This document shows, piece by piece, positions 1 to 8,912 of a stretch of DNA of 64,000 bases (positions are counted from its first letter, which is position 1; the number at the start of each line of letters is the position of its first letter). A model generated the notes under the pieces. That model was not told where the DNA came from. It searched no databases and worked only from the letters and a program-made list of their open reading frames with translations. A program made the position numbers and the translations under genes. The DNA is taken from positions 1,178,001-1,242,000 of the forward strand of contig CAVTSD010000007.1 of the NCBI GenBank assembly GCA_963737365.1, given 5' to 3'. Source of the DNA: Roseiarcus sp963737365. Its GTDB lineage: Bacteria > Pseudomonadota > Alphaproteobacteria > Rhizobiales > Beijerinckiaceae.

Positions 1-369
1 CATGCGCAAATCATGAAGTCGCATGCGCCGGCTGAGAAAGCCGAGCGCCACATTCGGAAATATGCCGAGGGCGCGCTGGGCGAGGATAAGAGCTTCTATT
101 TCCGCGGTCCCGCCAACGCCCTCAACCTGCGCGCGCAGAATCTGACCATCTTCATGCAGATGGGGGACGGCGTCGATGACGAGACCTGGGTCCACCACCT
201 GCGGGCGAACGACTATTCCCGCTGGGTTCGCGAATTGATCAAGGACGGGCAGCTGGCGGACGAACTGCAAGAGATCGAAGGCCAGCCGGCCGGAGATCCG
301 ACAGCGAGCAGGCGCTCGGTTCGCGAGGCGATCGAGCGCAAATATACTGCGCCCGCATCGGCGCATTGA
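1..369 (+). CDS. C-terminal part of an unidentified protein (5' end outside window)
   Basis: The reading frame is open from the first base of the window to the TGA at 367-369, so the methionine at base 13 is probably internal and the gene starts upstream. The visible 120 or so residues are hydrophilic, with a conserved-looking block (SFYFRG, LNLRAQNL, DDETWVHHL, DYSRWVRELIKD). I have a weak recollection of similar tails on HAD-type hydrolases of Hyphomicrobiales, but no catalytic motif lies in this piece, so no function is claimed. It converges on recO, 21 bases away. Confidence 0.6.
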   Translation, partial: HAQIMKSHAPAEKAERHIRKYAEGALGEDKSFYFRGPANALNLRAQNLTIFMQMGDGVDDETWVHHLRANDYSRWVRELIKDGQLADELQEIEGQPAGDPTASRRSVREAIERKYTAPASAH

Positions 370-390
370 GCCTTCGCATTGAGCCCTGCC

Positions 391-1122
391 CTACCTGCCC
401 TGATTCGCGGCCTTGAGAAAAGCAGCCCGGGAGTCCGGCAAAGGCTCTCCATGCAGCGCGAACAGGTCGCGGGCGAGAAAGAAGCCGGTCAGGCGGAACC
501 CATCGGCGATCTCCTCAGCGCTCGGCCGGGCTCCCCGCGGCGCGTCCTCGCGCAGGAACGGGGGCAGCGGCAGCAGGCGATCGCGGTAGGGCTCGCCGGC
601 CTCGGCGCTCACGGCGCGCCCAGACTTCGGCGAAACGTAAACCAGATCTTCCGTCACGCCGGTCGCGGCGCAAGAGCTCAGATCAAGCTGGAAGCCGCAT
701 TCGGTCAGGATCTGCGCTTCAAACCGAGCGATGAGCGTCGGCGCCAGCGCGCCGTCGTCAAGAGCCTCGGCGATGAGGCTCGCGGCCTCGTATACCGCCT
801 CGTGCGGATCGCGCTCGGGCAAAACCCGCACCAGCGCGGCGAGATAGTTGATTCCCGCCAGCGCCATGCCGCTGCCCATCAGCCTGCCCGCCCGCAACGT
901 CAGAGGCTCGACGGCGAACGATCCCAGATGCTCGTCGAGCCGAGCGCGCCAGACGACGCCGATCGTATTGCCGAGTTGGAGCGTCGCGCGAAGCCGCGCG
1001 GACCGTCCGCCGCGCACAAGGCCGAGATGGCGGCCGTGCGCGCGGGTCAGCGCTTCGACGATCGTTGAAGCCTCTCCGTGTCGGCGGACGCCGATGATGA
1101 GCCCCTCGTCGCGCCATTCCAT
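391..1122 (-). CDS. recO: DNA repair protein RecO
   Basis: RecO loads RecA on gapped DNA with RecR in the RecFOR recombination pathway, in the cytoplasm. The 243-residue protein has the usual RecO length and order: an N-terminal OB-fold (MEWRDEGLIIGVRRHGE at the start, then the glycine-rich GLVRGGRS turn) and a helical C-terminal domain from about residue 80. The ATG at 1122 fits the family N-terminus. It follows the MFS gene on the same strand after 16 bases, so the two may be cotranscribed; the more usual neighbour era is not seen. Identification is by family pattern. Confidence 0.95.
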   Translation of the reverse strand: MEWRDEGLIIGVRRHGEASTIVEALTRAHGRHLGLVRGGRSARLRATLQLGNTIGVVWRARLDEHLGSFAVEPLTLRAGRLMGSGMALAGINYLAALVRVLPERDPHEAVYEAASLIAEALDDGALAPTLIARFEAQILTECGFQLDLSSCAATGVTEDLVYVSPKSGRAVSAEAGEPYRDRLLPLPPFLREDAPRGARPSAEEIADGFRLTGFFLARDLFALHGEPLPDSRAAFLKAANQGR

Positions 1123-1138
1123 GGGCGAGCCGCTCCGC

Positions 1139-2386
1139 TTAAGAAGCGCGAAGATGCGCCGGCGGGGGCACGCGGGCGAGCTTCAAGGCGACGAAAAGCG
1201 CGAGCACAGACATTCCGCCGAGGAACGCGGCCTCACCAGGCCACGCGCCTAGGGTAAAGACCCATCCGCCGATGGAGCCTGCCAGACTCGAGCCCGCGTA
1301 GTAGAAGAACAGGTAGAGCGCGCTCGCTTGCGCCTTGCCTTTATCGGCCCTCAAGCCGACCCAGCTCGACGCGATCGAATGACCGCCGAAGAATCCAATC
1401 GTGATGAAGCCGACGCCTACGATCGTAAGCCACAGGCTATTGGGCAAGGTCAGGAGAACGCCGATGGGCATGAACGCGATGGCGAAACCAATGACGCGGC
1501 GCCGACCATAGCGTCCGGCAAGTTCGCCCATCACGGCCGAGGCGACCGCGCCGACGAGATAGATGCTGTACACCAAGCCGATCGTCGTCGAGCTCAACCG
1601 GAAGGGCGCCGCCTCGAGCCGAAAGCCGATGTAATTGTAGGTTGTGACGAAGGCGCCCATGAGAAGAAAGCCGATTGCGAACAGGTATCGGAGACCCTGG
1701 TCGTCGAAATGGGCGCGAATCGTGGGCAGAAACGGCGTCGCCTGAGCCTTCCCGGCAGGGCGTTGCTCTCTCGGCAGCGCGAAGGCGAATGCGACTGCAC
1801 AACCAAGCGAAATGAGGCCGACGACAGCGATCGCGTCGCGCCAGCCGCCAGCTTCAGCGATCGCCGCGCTCGCCAGCCGGCCCCCCATGCCCCCGAACGT
1901 ATTGCCTGCGATATAGAGGCCCATCGCGAGTCCGATCGCCGAACGATCCATCTCTTCGACGAGATAGGCCATCGCAATGGCCGGAACACCGGAAAGAGCG
2001 AGGCCGGTTAGCGCCCTGAGCGCCACGAATGTCGTCCAGTTGGGCGCGAAGGACGCCCCAAGCGTCGCGGCCGCAGCGGCAGCCAACGAGACAGTCATGA
2101 TCGCCTTGCGTCCAAAGATGTCCGACAGCGTTCCCGCGAAGATCATCGCAACCGCCAGCACGCCAGTGGCGGCAGATAAAGAAAGGCTCGCAGCCGCGGG
2201 AGAAATCGAAAAGGCGCGAGCGAACAGAGGCATCAGCGGCTGGACGCAGTAGAGCAGCGCGAAAGTGGCGAAGCTGCCAAGAAACAGCCCGAAGTTGACA
2301 CGCCAAAACCGAGCGCCGCCGCGCCCGATCAGGGGCGGGTCGCCGACTGGCGTTGCGACTCTCACGATGGCGGGGGTTGACGTCAC
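1139..2386 (-). CDS. MFS transporter, 12-TM drug/sugar exporter type
   Basis: A 415-residue major facilitator with about 12 hydrophobic segments and the loop 2-3 motif A (GTLSDIFGRKAIM, about residues 95-107), followed by a second half with the related GRYGRRRVIG loop. It resembles the YnfM/AraJ-like proton-driven exporters of the inner membrane; the substrate cannot be read from sequence. The start used is a GTG at 2386, with a hydrophilic leader of about 25 residues before the first membrane segment, so a later start is possible. It sits upstream of recO. Confidence 0.88.
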   Translation of the reverse strand: MTSTPAIVRVATPVGDPPLIGRGGARFWRVNFGLFLGSFATFALLYCVQPLMPLFARAFSISPAAASLSLSAATGVLAVAMIFAGTLSDIFGRKAIMTVSLAAAAAATLGASFAPNWTTFVALRALTGLALSGVPAIAMAYLVEEMDRSAIGLAMGLYIAGNTFGGMGGRLASAAIAEAGGWRDAIAVVGLISLGCAVAFAFALPREQRPAGKAQATPFLPTIRAHFDDQGLRYLFAIGFLLMGAFVTTYNYIGFRLEAAPFRLSSTTIGLVYSIYLVGAVASAVMGELAGRYGRRRVIGFAIAFMPIGVLLTLPNSLWLTIVGVGFITIGFFGGHSIASSWVGLRADKGKAQASALYLFFYYAGSSLAGSIGGWVFTLGAWPGEAAFLGGMSVLALFVALKLARVPPPAHLRAS

Positions 2387-2546
2387 GGGTCCGCAGACTT
2401 CCCGCCTGCACCGGAGAAAGGCAAGTCAAATTCGAGCGCGCGCTTCGTGTGCCTTTTCCACCAAGAAACAAACGAAAAATGTCTATTGACAAAGCCGTGA
2501 AACGGGAGCCACACTTCCGTAAAGTAAATGCGATGGGAGTGGGAAC

Positions 2547-3395
2547 ATGCGCATTCAAATTGTTTTGTCGGTTTGCGGGCTGGCTCTGGCGTTGGCGACA
2601 ACTCAAGCGCGAGCGAATGGGCTAACGCCAGGCGGCACAATTATCGGAATTTTCTCCGACCCAATCTACTCCGGCTTTGTCACTCACGATCCGACCATCG
2701 ATTCGCCGCCTGCCTATTTCGACAATTCGGCGACTGCGCCGCTGTCGACCTCTATTGTCAACAGCACGGATCCCACCTTGGCGGGTACGCCGCCTTTGCA
2801 GGCCACTGGAAGCAAGCTTCAATGGGGTTCTGATGGGTCGGTTGATCCCTCGGAAAGCTTTAGCGAACTGATTTTCTTTGGCGCGCCGATCCCTTCGGAC
2901 ATTCATCAACCATTTGAGGCCGGAGTCATCACCTATTTGAATGGTACGAGCAACCTGAACTCGCTCATCTTCGGCGCGTCGCTCAGTTTGTACGACAATT
3001 CGGTGAGCCCGCAGAACTATCTCGGAACTGATCAGGTTATTATTACTACCACCAGCAACCTCGGCGTGGACCTTGCTCAAGACGCCGATTACATCAATAT
3101 CTGCGGCAACGGCAGCAATATTTGCGGCAGCTCAATTGAGGCGTACGAAGACTCGGAGGGCGGAACGGGCGTCACGGCCGATCTTATGGGGCAGATCGTT
3201 GGCGACCCGCAGCTCCAGTTCACTGATGTCACGGTCTCCCCTGACCAGTTGGCCACCGGCGGTTTGGTTGGCAACCAGGCTGCGATGGGGATCATACCAG
3301 AACCATCAACCTGGGCGATGATCATGCTCGGGTTCGCCGGGCTCGGCCTCTTTGGCTACCGGACAAAACGCGCAAACGGCGCGACAGCGGCTTAA
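2547..3395 (+). CDS. PEPxxWA-CTERM sorting-domain exported protein
   Basis: A 282-residue secreted protein. It has a Sec signal peptide (MRIQIVLSVCGLALALATTQARA) truncated here to its first 20 or so residues, a Ser/Thr/Asn-rich central region without a recognised enzyme fold, and a C-terminal anchor: PEPSTWAMIMLGFAGLGLFG followed by a basic tail. That tripartite tail is the PEPxxWA-CTERM signal cut by an exosortase at the cell envelope. Base composition is clearly lower in GC than the flanks. The ATG follows GGAGTGGGAAC. Its stop shares bases with the stop of the convergent glycosyltransferase gene. The role of the mature protein is unknown. Confidence 0.9.
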   Translation: MRIQIVLSVCGLALALATTQARANGLTPGGTIIGIFSDPIYSGFVTHDPTIDSPPAYFDNSATAPLSTSIVNSTDPTLAGTPPLQATGSKLQWGSDGSVDPSESFSELIFFGAPIPSDIHQPFEAGVITYLNGTSNLNSLIFGASLSLYDNSVSPQNYLGTDQVIITTTSNLGVDLAQDADYINICGNGSNICGSSIEAYEDSEGGTGVTADLMGQIVGDPQLQFTDVTVSPDQLATGGLVGNQAAMGIIPEPSTWAMIMLGFAGLGLFGYRTKRANGATAA

Positions 3396-4540
3396 AGCCG
3401 GGCCGCCCGAGCGTCAGCGGCATCAGACACCTGATTTTGTCCGCGCCCCTCTCGAAGACAAGCCTCGATGAAGTCGTCCATCTGCTGTGCAATAGCTCGG
3501 ATATCGAACAGCCCCTCGACGCGGTTGCGTCCGGCGACGGCAAGATCAGCGCGGCGATCGGGCTCATCCATTAACTGGCCTAACGACGCCGCGACGCCAT
3601 CGGCGTCGCTCGGCTCCACGATCACCCCGCAGGGGCCGCAGATCTCGGCCAGGCCGCCACTCCCTGAGGTCATGAGCGCGGCGCCGCTCGCCATCGCTTC
3701 CAGCGCTGTCCGGCCGAACGGTTCAGGGCCTGTCGTCAGCACCAGTCCGACGGAGGCGCGCTCCCACGCCGTTTTGACCGCGGCATAGGGAACGTTCGAA
3801 TCGACCCTGATCCGCCCATTGAAAGGCTCAGCGGCGGCCCGAAGCGCATCCATAAGTGCCGGGTCCCGGTCGGCAGTCGCCGGGTCCGAAACCATGAAGC
3901 GCGCGGTCCATTCGGGCCTCGAAGAGAGCGCCCGCGTGATCGCCGCCATGGCTTCGATATGGCCCTTGTGCCGGAGCGCCCGGCCCACGCAGAGGATCGA
4001 GCGGTCCTTCGGCTTCTTCGATGACCAATCCTGCATGTCGAGCCCGTTGGGAACTGCGCGCTGGACGGCGCGCAGGCCGGGAAAATCGGAGCGGAACTGG
4101 TTCAAGGCGTATTCGCTGACGAAGGCACATCCGGAAAGCAGACCCATCTCTCGGCGCCGAAAAGCGCCGTCAAACGCGCTCGTCGGCGCTTTCACATAGG
4201 CATGGGTGTGCAAAATCACCCGCGCTCCGGACGCAACCGCGATGAACGCAGCCGCATGCAGATGATTTTCGACAATGGCGACATCGACACCACGGCGCCG
4301 CAGAAGCTGCGCGACCCCCCAGGCTTTGCCGAGATTGCCGCTGATCAAAGGATCGGGGATCGTCGCGACCTCGATGCCTTCAAACGGCGTGTCCACCGGC
4401 GGGCAGACGACCAAGGTCGAGCGCAGATATCGGCTATGAATGACCAGATCGCGCACGCAAAGTTCGACCGACGCGGCAAGCCGCGGCCCGAAATGGGCAT
4501 TGCGCAGCATGACGTAGGCAATTTTCGGCTCGCGCGCCAT
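3392..4540 (-). CDS. GT4-type glycosyltransferase
   Basis: A 382-residue GT-B glycosyltransferase. The N-terminal half has the Rossmann acceptor domain; the C-terminal half carries the GT4 signatures: CVGRALRHKGH (about residue 200) and EPFGRTALEAMASG (about residue 290), the E-x7-E donor-binding motif. It likely adds a sugar from a nucleotide donor to an envelope glycan; acceptor and donor are unknown. The frame stays open to 5122 across moaC on the other strand, but similarity begins at MAREPKIAYVML, so the ATG at 4540 is preferred. No other glycan gene adjoins it. Confidence 0.88.
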   Translation of the reverse strand: MAREPKIAYVMLRNAHFGPRLAASVELCVRDLVIHSRYLRSTLVVCPPVDTPFEGIEVATIPDPLISGNLGKAWGVAQLLRRRGVDVAIVENHLHAAAFIAVASGARVILHTHAYVKAPTSAFDGAFRRREMGLLSGCAFVSEYALNQFRSDFPGLRAVQRAVPNGLDMQDWSSKKPKDRSILCVGRALRHKGHIEAMAAITRALSSRPEWTARFMVSDPATADRDPALMDALRAAAEPFNGRIRVDSNVPYAAVKTAWERASVGLVLTTGPEPFGRTALEAMASGAALMTSGSGGLAEICGPCGVIVEPSDADGVAASLGQLMDEPDRRADLAVAGRNRVEGLFDIRAIAQQMDDFIEACLREGRGQNQVSDAADARAARL

Positions 4541-4724
4541 CACCACATTCGGAAATTCAGGGCGCGCGTCCCGCCGCCCGCGCGCGTCCTTACACGGAAG
4601 GATCAGCTTAAGACAATCAATCCCCCGATCATTGCCGCCCGCGGTGAATTTTGCTTCAAGGGGCGGCCGGACAACTTTCCATGAACAAAGCTCATGCCGC
4701 GCGTGAGCGAAGGCGCGCCAACTT

Positions 4725-5246
4725 ATGGCTTCATCCGAGGACGTATCGAAGCCGCTCACCCACGTGGGCGCTGACGGCGAAGCGCGGATGGTCGACGTGT
4801 CGGACAAGGCGGCCACGGAGCGAGTGGCAATCGCGCAGGGTCGAGTGCGCATGGCGGCGCTGACGCTGGCTACGATCCTCGCCGGCGACGCCAAGAAGGG
4901 CGACGTCATTGGCGCGGCGCGGATCGCCGGCATCATGGCGGCCAAGAGGACGTCGGACCTCATTCCGCTCTGCCATCCGGTGGGCCTGACCAAGGTCTCG
5001 GTCGACATCGCTCCGGACAAGGCGCTTCCCGGCCTCACCGTGCGGGCCGAAGCGCGATGCGTGGGTCCGACCGGCGTCGAAATGGAGGCGATGACCGCCG
5101 TTTCCGTCGCGTGTCTCACCATCTATGACATGGCGAAAGCTATCGATCGGGGGATGAGCATCGAGGCGGTTCGGCTGATAGAGAAACGCGGCGGCAAATC
5201 GGGCGAATGGCGAGCCGCGCGTGAGCCGAAGGAAACGCACCGATGA
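4725..5246 (+). CDS. moaC: Cyclic pyranopterin monophosphate synthase MoaC
   Basis: MoaC converts the MoaA product (3',8-cyclo-GTP) to cyclic pyranopterin monophosphate, the first stable intermediate of molybdenum cofactor synthesis. The 173 residues match the family length, with the conserved segments SDLIPLCHPVGLTKV, GPTGVEMEAMTAVSVACLTIYDM and the terminal RLIEKRGGKSGEW. Its last four bases overlap the start of moeA (ATGA), so the two are translationally coupled. In many Hyphomicrobiales this pair follows trpDC; here it is separate. Confidence 0.97.
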   Translation: MASSEDVSKPLTHVGADGEARMVDVSDKAATERVAIAQGRVRMAALTLATILAGDAKKGDVIGAARIAGIMAAKRTSDLIPLCHPVGLTKVSVDIAPDKALPGLTVRAEARCVGPTGVEMEAMTAVSVACLTIYDMAKAIDRGMSIEAVRLIEKRGGKSGEWRAAREPKETHR

Positions 5247-6472
5247 GCGCAATGATCACGGTTGAGGAGGCGCTGGCGCGCGTGCTCGCCTCCGCCGAGA
5301 CGCCGCTCGAGGAGGAGCAGGTCGCCTTGGCGTCGGCTTACGGCCGCGTGCTCGCCGAAGATCTCAAGGCTTTGCGCACCCAGCCGCCGTTCCCTAACTC
5401 CGCCATGGACGGCTATGCGTTGCGCTCGGCGGATACGGCGACGACGCCCGCAACCTTGACGGTGGTCGGCGAGTCCGCCGCGGGGCGCGCTTTTGAGGGC
5501 GCCGTCCGGCTAGGCGAGGCAGTCCGCATCTTCACTGGCGCTCCCATGCCCGACGGCGCCGACGCCGTCGTCATTCAGGAGGACGTGAGCCGCGAGGGTG
5601 ATCGCATCCGCCTGTCAACCGCAGTGCCGGCAGGCGACAATCTGCGCTCTGCCGGCATGGACTTTGAGGTGGGCCAGACGCTCCTCACGGCTGGACGCCG
5701 ATTAGGCCCCCGAGACGTGGCGCTGGCTGCGGCCGCAAACCACACCCAACTCACCGTCCGCCGTCGCGCGCGGGTCGCTATTCTAGCGACCGGCGATGAA
5801 CTGGTCGCGCCCGGCGGCGAACTTGGGCCGGCGCAGATCGTCGCATCCAACAATTTCGCCGTCGCCGGGCTGGTCGAGGCCTACGGGGGCGTCCCTATCG
5901 ATCTCGGCATCGCCATCGATGAGCTGGAGGCGACACAGGCAGCCATTGGCCAGGCGCGCGACGCGAAGGCCGATGTGCTGGTGACGCTCGGCGGCGCGTC
6001 GGTGGGCGATTACGACCTCGTGCAAAAGGCGCTGGTCTCCTCGGGAATGGAGCTTGGCTTCTGGCGGATCGCCATGCGCCCCGGCAAGCCGCTGATGCAC
6101 GGGCGGCTTGGGCCCATGCGCATACTGGGCCTGCCAGGCAATCCGACTTCGTCCATGGTGTGTTCGATCCTGTTCCTGCGTCCCCTCTTGCGCGCTTTGC
6201 ACGGCGAGCCGGACCCGGGCGCCGATCCCAGTCAAACCGCGCGCCTCGCCGTTGACTTGGCCGCAAATGGAGCGCGCCAGGACTACATGCGCGCCTCGCT
6301 CAGCCGCGGCGAGGACGGAATCCTCGTCGCGACGGCGGCTTCGGCTCAGGACTCGTCGCTCGTGAAGACGATGGCCCGCGCCGACGGCCTAGTCGTACGC
6401 CCGCCGAACGCGAAGTCTGCGAAGGCCGGAGACTCGTGTCGCGTCATCCACTTTCTTGGGCTCGGGGTGTAG
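5243..6472 (+). CDS. moeA: Molybdopterin molybdenumtransferase MoeA
   Basis: MoeA inserts molybdate into adenylated molybdopterin. The 409-residue protein has the family architecture: N-terminal domains with NSAMDGYALR (about residue 52), the MogA/MoeA fold with ILATGDEL and TLGGASVGDYD, GLPGNPTSSMV near residue 300, and the C-terminal beta-barrel domain. It starts inside the moaC stop codon. No lexA follows, unlike the common moaC-moeA-lexA arrangement of the group. Confidence 0.97.
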   Translation: MSAMITVEEALARVLASAETPLEEEQVALASAYGRVLAEDLKALRTQPPFPNSAMDGYALRSADTATTPATLTVVGESAAGRAFEGAVRLGEAVRIFTGAPMPDGADAVVIQEDVSREGDRIRLSTAVPAGDNLRSAGMDFEVGQTLLTAGRRLGPRDVALAAAANHTQLTVRRRARVAILATGDELVAPGGELGPAQIVASNNFAVAGLVEAYGGVPIDLGIAIDELEATQAAIGQARDAKADVLVTLGGASVGDYDLVQKALVSSGMELGFWRIAMRPGKPLMHGRLGPMRILGLPGNPTSSMVCSILFLRPLLRALHGEPDPGADPSQTARLAVDLAANGARQDYMRASLSRGEDGILVATAASAQDSSLVKTMARADGLVVRPPNAKSAKAGDSCRVIHFLGLGV

Positions 6473-6627
6473 AGCGCACGCCGTACCATCTCTAAATCCC
6501 CGCCTCAGACCAAATTTTTTCTCGACAGATTTTCGAAGCGCCGCTGGGGCGGCGCCGCGACGGCATCCACAGATCTGTCAGAGATTTTGGCGAAGGTTGA
6601 TGACAGGTTGGCGGGCGAGGAGTCCGA

Positions 6628-7542
6628 ATGAAAACCCCACGCCTTGCGCTCACCATGATCATAGCACTCGCGTCGGCCTCAGCCCTCGCGGCAGATCTGT
6701 CCCAGCCAACGGCGCCCGCCCCGTCCCCAGGTCCGGCAATCCCGACCGGGTCTATCGTGCCAAACAGCGCCTTCTTTTTTGGACTCGGCGGAAGCGCCAA
6801 CTGGACGAATTTCGGCCACCAGCACGTTTATGCGATCGGAACTTCGAACGTCTACACGGACGGAGTGCTGTCGGCCTCCGGCAGCGCCCAGGGACCGACC
6901 AATATTCACATGGAAGACAAGTTCGCGCTCGCGCCGACATTCCAGGGCGGCTACTTTCAACGCTTCGGGGCAAGCGATTGGATGTGGGGAGCAAAAGTCT
7001 CGTACAATTATCTCGGCGCGACGTCGACCAACACCAACTCCATTATCCCCCAATTCGGGACCTACACGACCATATTGAACCCCACGCCTGTGCCTTTCAG
7101 CGGCCCAGCCTACGTGCGCGCCGCCGAGACGAGTCTCTTGCAGGAAATCGACCTGATCCCGTTCCTTGGCCGCGTTTTCGGTCAAAGTTACGTCTATGCC
7201 GGAGGCGGTCCGACGCTTTCACAAACCCGCACCAGGTTGAATGGCCTGGTCGGGTTTGCGCTTGTCGATGGCGGCATTGTCGATCAATCCGGCGCGCCCC
7301 AGGACTTCTCGAGCTCGAGCTGGCTCGTCGGCGGCGCGGCGATGGTCGGCGTCACCTACTTTCTCACCCCGACCTGGTTTCTGGATTTGAATTACACCTA
7401 CGCTGCGACGGCCGGTCACACTGCGAGCTTTGCGAGCCCATTTGTCGACCACAGTTCGACGAGCGTGGGAACGTTGGTTGGCAACTCCGCCTGGAGGGCG
7501 GAGACGCAACGGGTGGGGCTCTCAATCAACAGGGCCTTTTGA
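6628..7542 (+). CDS. Outer-membrane beta-barrel protein
   Basis: A 304-residue protein with a clear signal peptide (MKTPRLALTMIIALASASALA) and a Pro-rich linker, followed by alternating aromatic/Gly strands and a terminal phenylalanine (INRAF), all typical of porin-like barrels of alphaproteobacteria (Omp25/Hbp-type). Repeated strand patterns such as GVTYFLTPTWFLDLNYTY support a barrel. It is monocistronic, with 155 bases free upstream. Exact ligand or role is not visible. Confidence 0.82.
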   Translation: MKTPRLALTMIIALASASALAADLSQPTAPAPSPGPAIPTGSIVPNSAFFFGLGGSANWTNFGHQHVYAIGTSNVYTDGVLSASGSAQGPTNIHMEDKFALAPTFQGGYFQRFGASDWMWGAKVSYNYLGATSTNTNSIIPQFGTYTTILNPTPVPFSGPAYVRAAETSLLQEIDLIPFLGRVFGQSYVYAGGGPTLSQTRTRLNGLVGFALVDGGIVDQSGAPQDFSSSSWLVGGAAMVGVTYFLTPTWFLDLNYTYAATAGHTASFASPFVDHSSTSVGTLVGNSAWRAETQRVGLSINRAF

Positions 7543-7622
7543 GAGGCCAGCTCGAAAGGCGCGGCGCGAAGGAAATTAGCGCGACGCCGGCTTCCGTTGT
7601 AGCGCGTACTTTCGCTCGGCCG

Positions 7623-8078
7623 CTATCTGCTCAGCCTTGTCGGCCAGTGTTCTCGAAGAACGGCGAACAGGAAAGCCGTCGACAGGCCAAACAGCATCAT
7701 GCCGTTCAGCGCCTCTATGGCGCCCATCAACTGCCAATGCTTCGCCAGGAACAGGTTGGCGTGGCCATAGCTCGTCATGGCGCTGAGTGAATAGAGCATG
7801 GCGGAAGCAAAATCCGGCCGGGCGCCGAGAACGACATAGGCGCCGGCCCAAGCGAACGCCTCGACCGCGTGAAGCACCGTCAACAGTAGAACCGAGACGA
7901 CCATAAGAATGGCCAGCACCATCGAGGATCGCCGCGCGCGTAAGACGATCGGCAGCTCGAGCACGACCCGGTCGCGAATCTCGACCAGGGCAAAAGCATG
8001 AACCAGCACCGTCAGGACGATGAGCGGCAGACCCCAGGCCCAGTTGTTGGACCAGGCCTCTTCCGCGACCTCAAACAC
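7623..8078 (-). CDS. Two-TM, ion-channel-like membrane protein
   Basis: A 151-residue membrane protein with an N-terminal hydrophobic segment, a second at about residues 50-75, a pore-helix-like stretch and a last segment (MMLFGLSTAFLFAVL). The layout is that of the two-TM potassium channel family, but where the selectivity filter TxGYG is expected the sequence reads SAMTSYGHANL, so the filter is not canonical. The start is a GTG at 8078. Ion conduction is an inference from topology; it may be a non-selective or non-conducting relative. Confidence 0.7.
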   Translation of the reverse strand: MFEVAEEAWSNNWAWGLPLIVLTVLVHAFALVEIRDRVVLELPIVLRARRSSMVLAILMVVSVLLLTVLHAVEAFAWAGAYVVLGARPDFASAMLYSLSAMTSYGHANLFLAKHWQLMGAIEALNGMMLFGLSTAFLFAVLREHWPTRLSR

Positions 8079-8177
8079 GATGGCGGGACTGGGCGTTCAC
8101 GACGAACGGGGCGCCGACGACGGCGCCCCACCCGAGGATATCAGCGCCTATTGGACCAGGGCGCCGATGTGCGCCGG

Positions 8178-8582
8178 TCAATACCAGCCGGGGGCGTAAG
8201 GGCCCCATACGCCGCCCCAATCCATCGCGGATTCCTGGTTCAGCATCGCCGTTGTCTCCTGCATCTGCGCGATGTTGTTGGCGGTGCGGATTTGCTGATA
8301 TTGCGTGTATGCGGCGTCGTTGCCGATGAAGGCGCAGTTGCAGCCCGCCGCGTCCGCATAGATGTACACGTTGCCTTTCTTGCGCTGCGAAAAGACCATC
8401 GTATTTTGCGGCAGCGCCTGAAGCTTGGCCATCTTCTGGGGCGTATCCGCCTGTTGGCGCACGAAGCCCGCCGCCGCCAACTGCCCTTCCTTCTCCTGCG
8501 CGCCCATGGCCATGCAGCCAGCCAAAGCGGCCGACGCTGCGAGAATTGTCAGGACGCCCCGAACGGTTTTCCTCACCTTCAA
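8178..8582 (-). CDS. Small lipoprotein of unknown function
   Basis: A 134-residue protein with a lipoprotein signal: basic start MKVRKTVRG, hydrophobic core and lipobox LAGC at about residues 20-23, so the mature form should be lipid-anchored at Cys23. The mature part is Gln-rich, with a CNC pair in the middle (about residue 85) and a Trp/Tyr-rich end (WGPYAPGWY). I do not recognise a family with a known function. It follows the channel-like gene on the same strand after a 99-base gap measured against transcription, so it lies upstream of it and could share a transcript. Confidence 0.7.
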   Translation of the reverse strand: MKVRKTVRGVLTILAASAALAGCMAMGAQEKEGQLAAAGFVRQQADTPQKMAKLQALPQNTMVFSQRKKGNVYIYADAAGCNCAFIGNDAAYTQYQQIRTANNIAQMQETTAMLNQESAMDWGGVWGPYAPGWY

Positions 8583-8912
8583 CTCCTTATAATCGGCAAA
8601 TCTGGAGGTGAGGACGAAGATCTTGATGATGTGTGCGGCCCCCCTCGAGGACGCCTTTTCCCCCCTGCCCGTTCCCCTGTCAATTGCAGGACAACGGGTC
8701 TGCGACGCGGTCCCTCGCCTCTACGGCGGCGCGCGCGGCTAGACGCGCTACCCGCCGAGGGGCCTTGCACTCCGGCTGGAAGTGAGCGCATGAAAGAGAC
8801 CGTCTTGTATGTGAATTCAGGGACTGCCGGGCATGTCTAACCCGAGGCGGGGGCGAACGCGTCCCGCAGCGTCGCCCGCCAATGTTCGCCGCTGCGACCG
8901 TCGGAGCGCGCA
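8583..8912. other. Intergenic region with one hairpin
   Basis: 330 bases between the divergent lipoprotein and HD-domain genes. The only structure I see is an imperfect hairpin at 8668-8698 with arms CCCGTT/AACGGG and an inner CCTG/CAGG pair. No convincing gene, tRNA or promoter pair was found. Both promoters of the flanking divergent genes must lie here. Confidence 0.4.

Noticed and set aside
4541..5122. Upstream extension of the glycosyltransferase frame across moaC
   Set aside because: Family sequence begins at 4540 and the extension is antisense to moaC.
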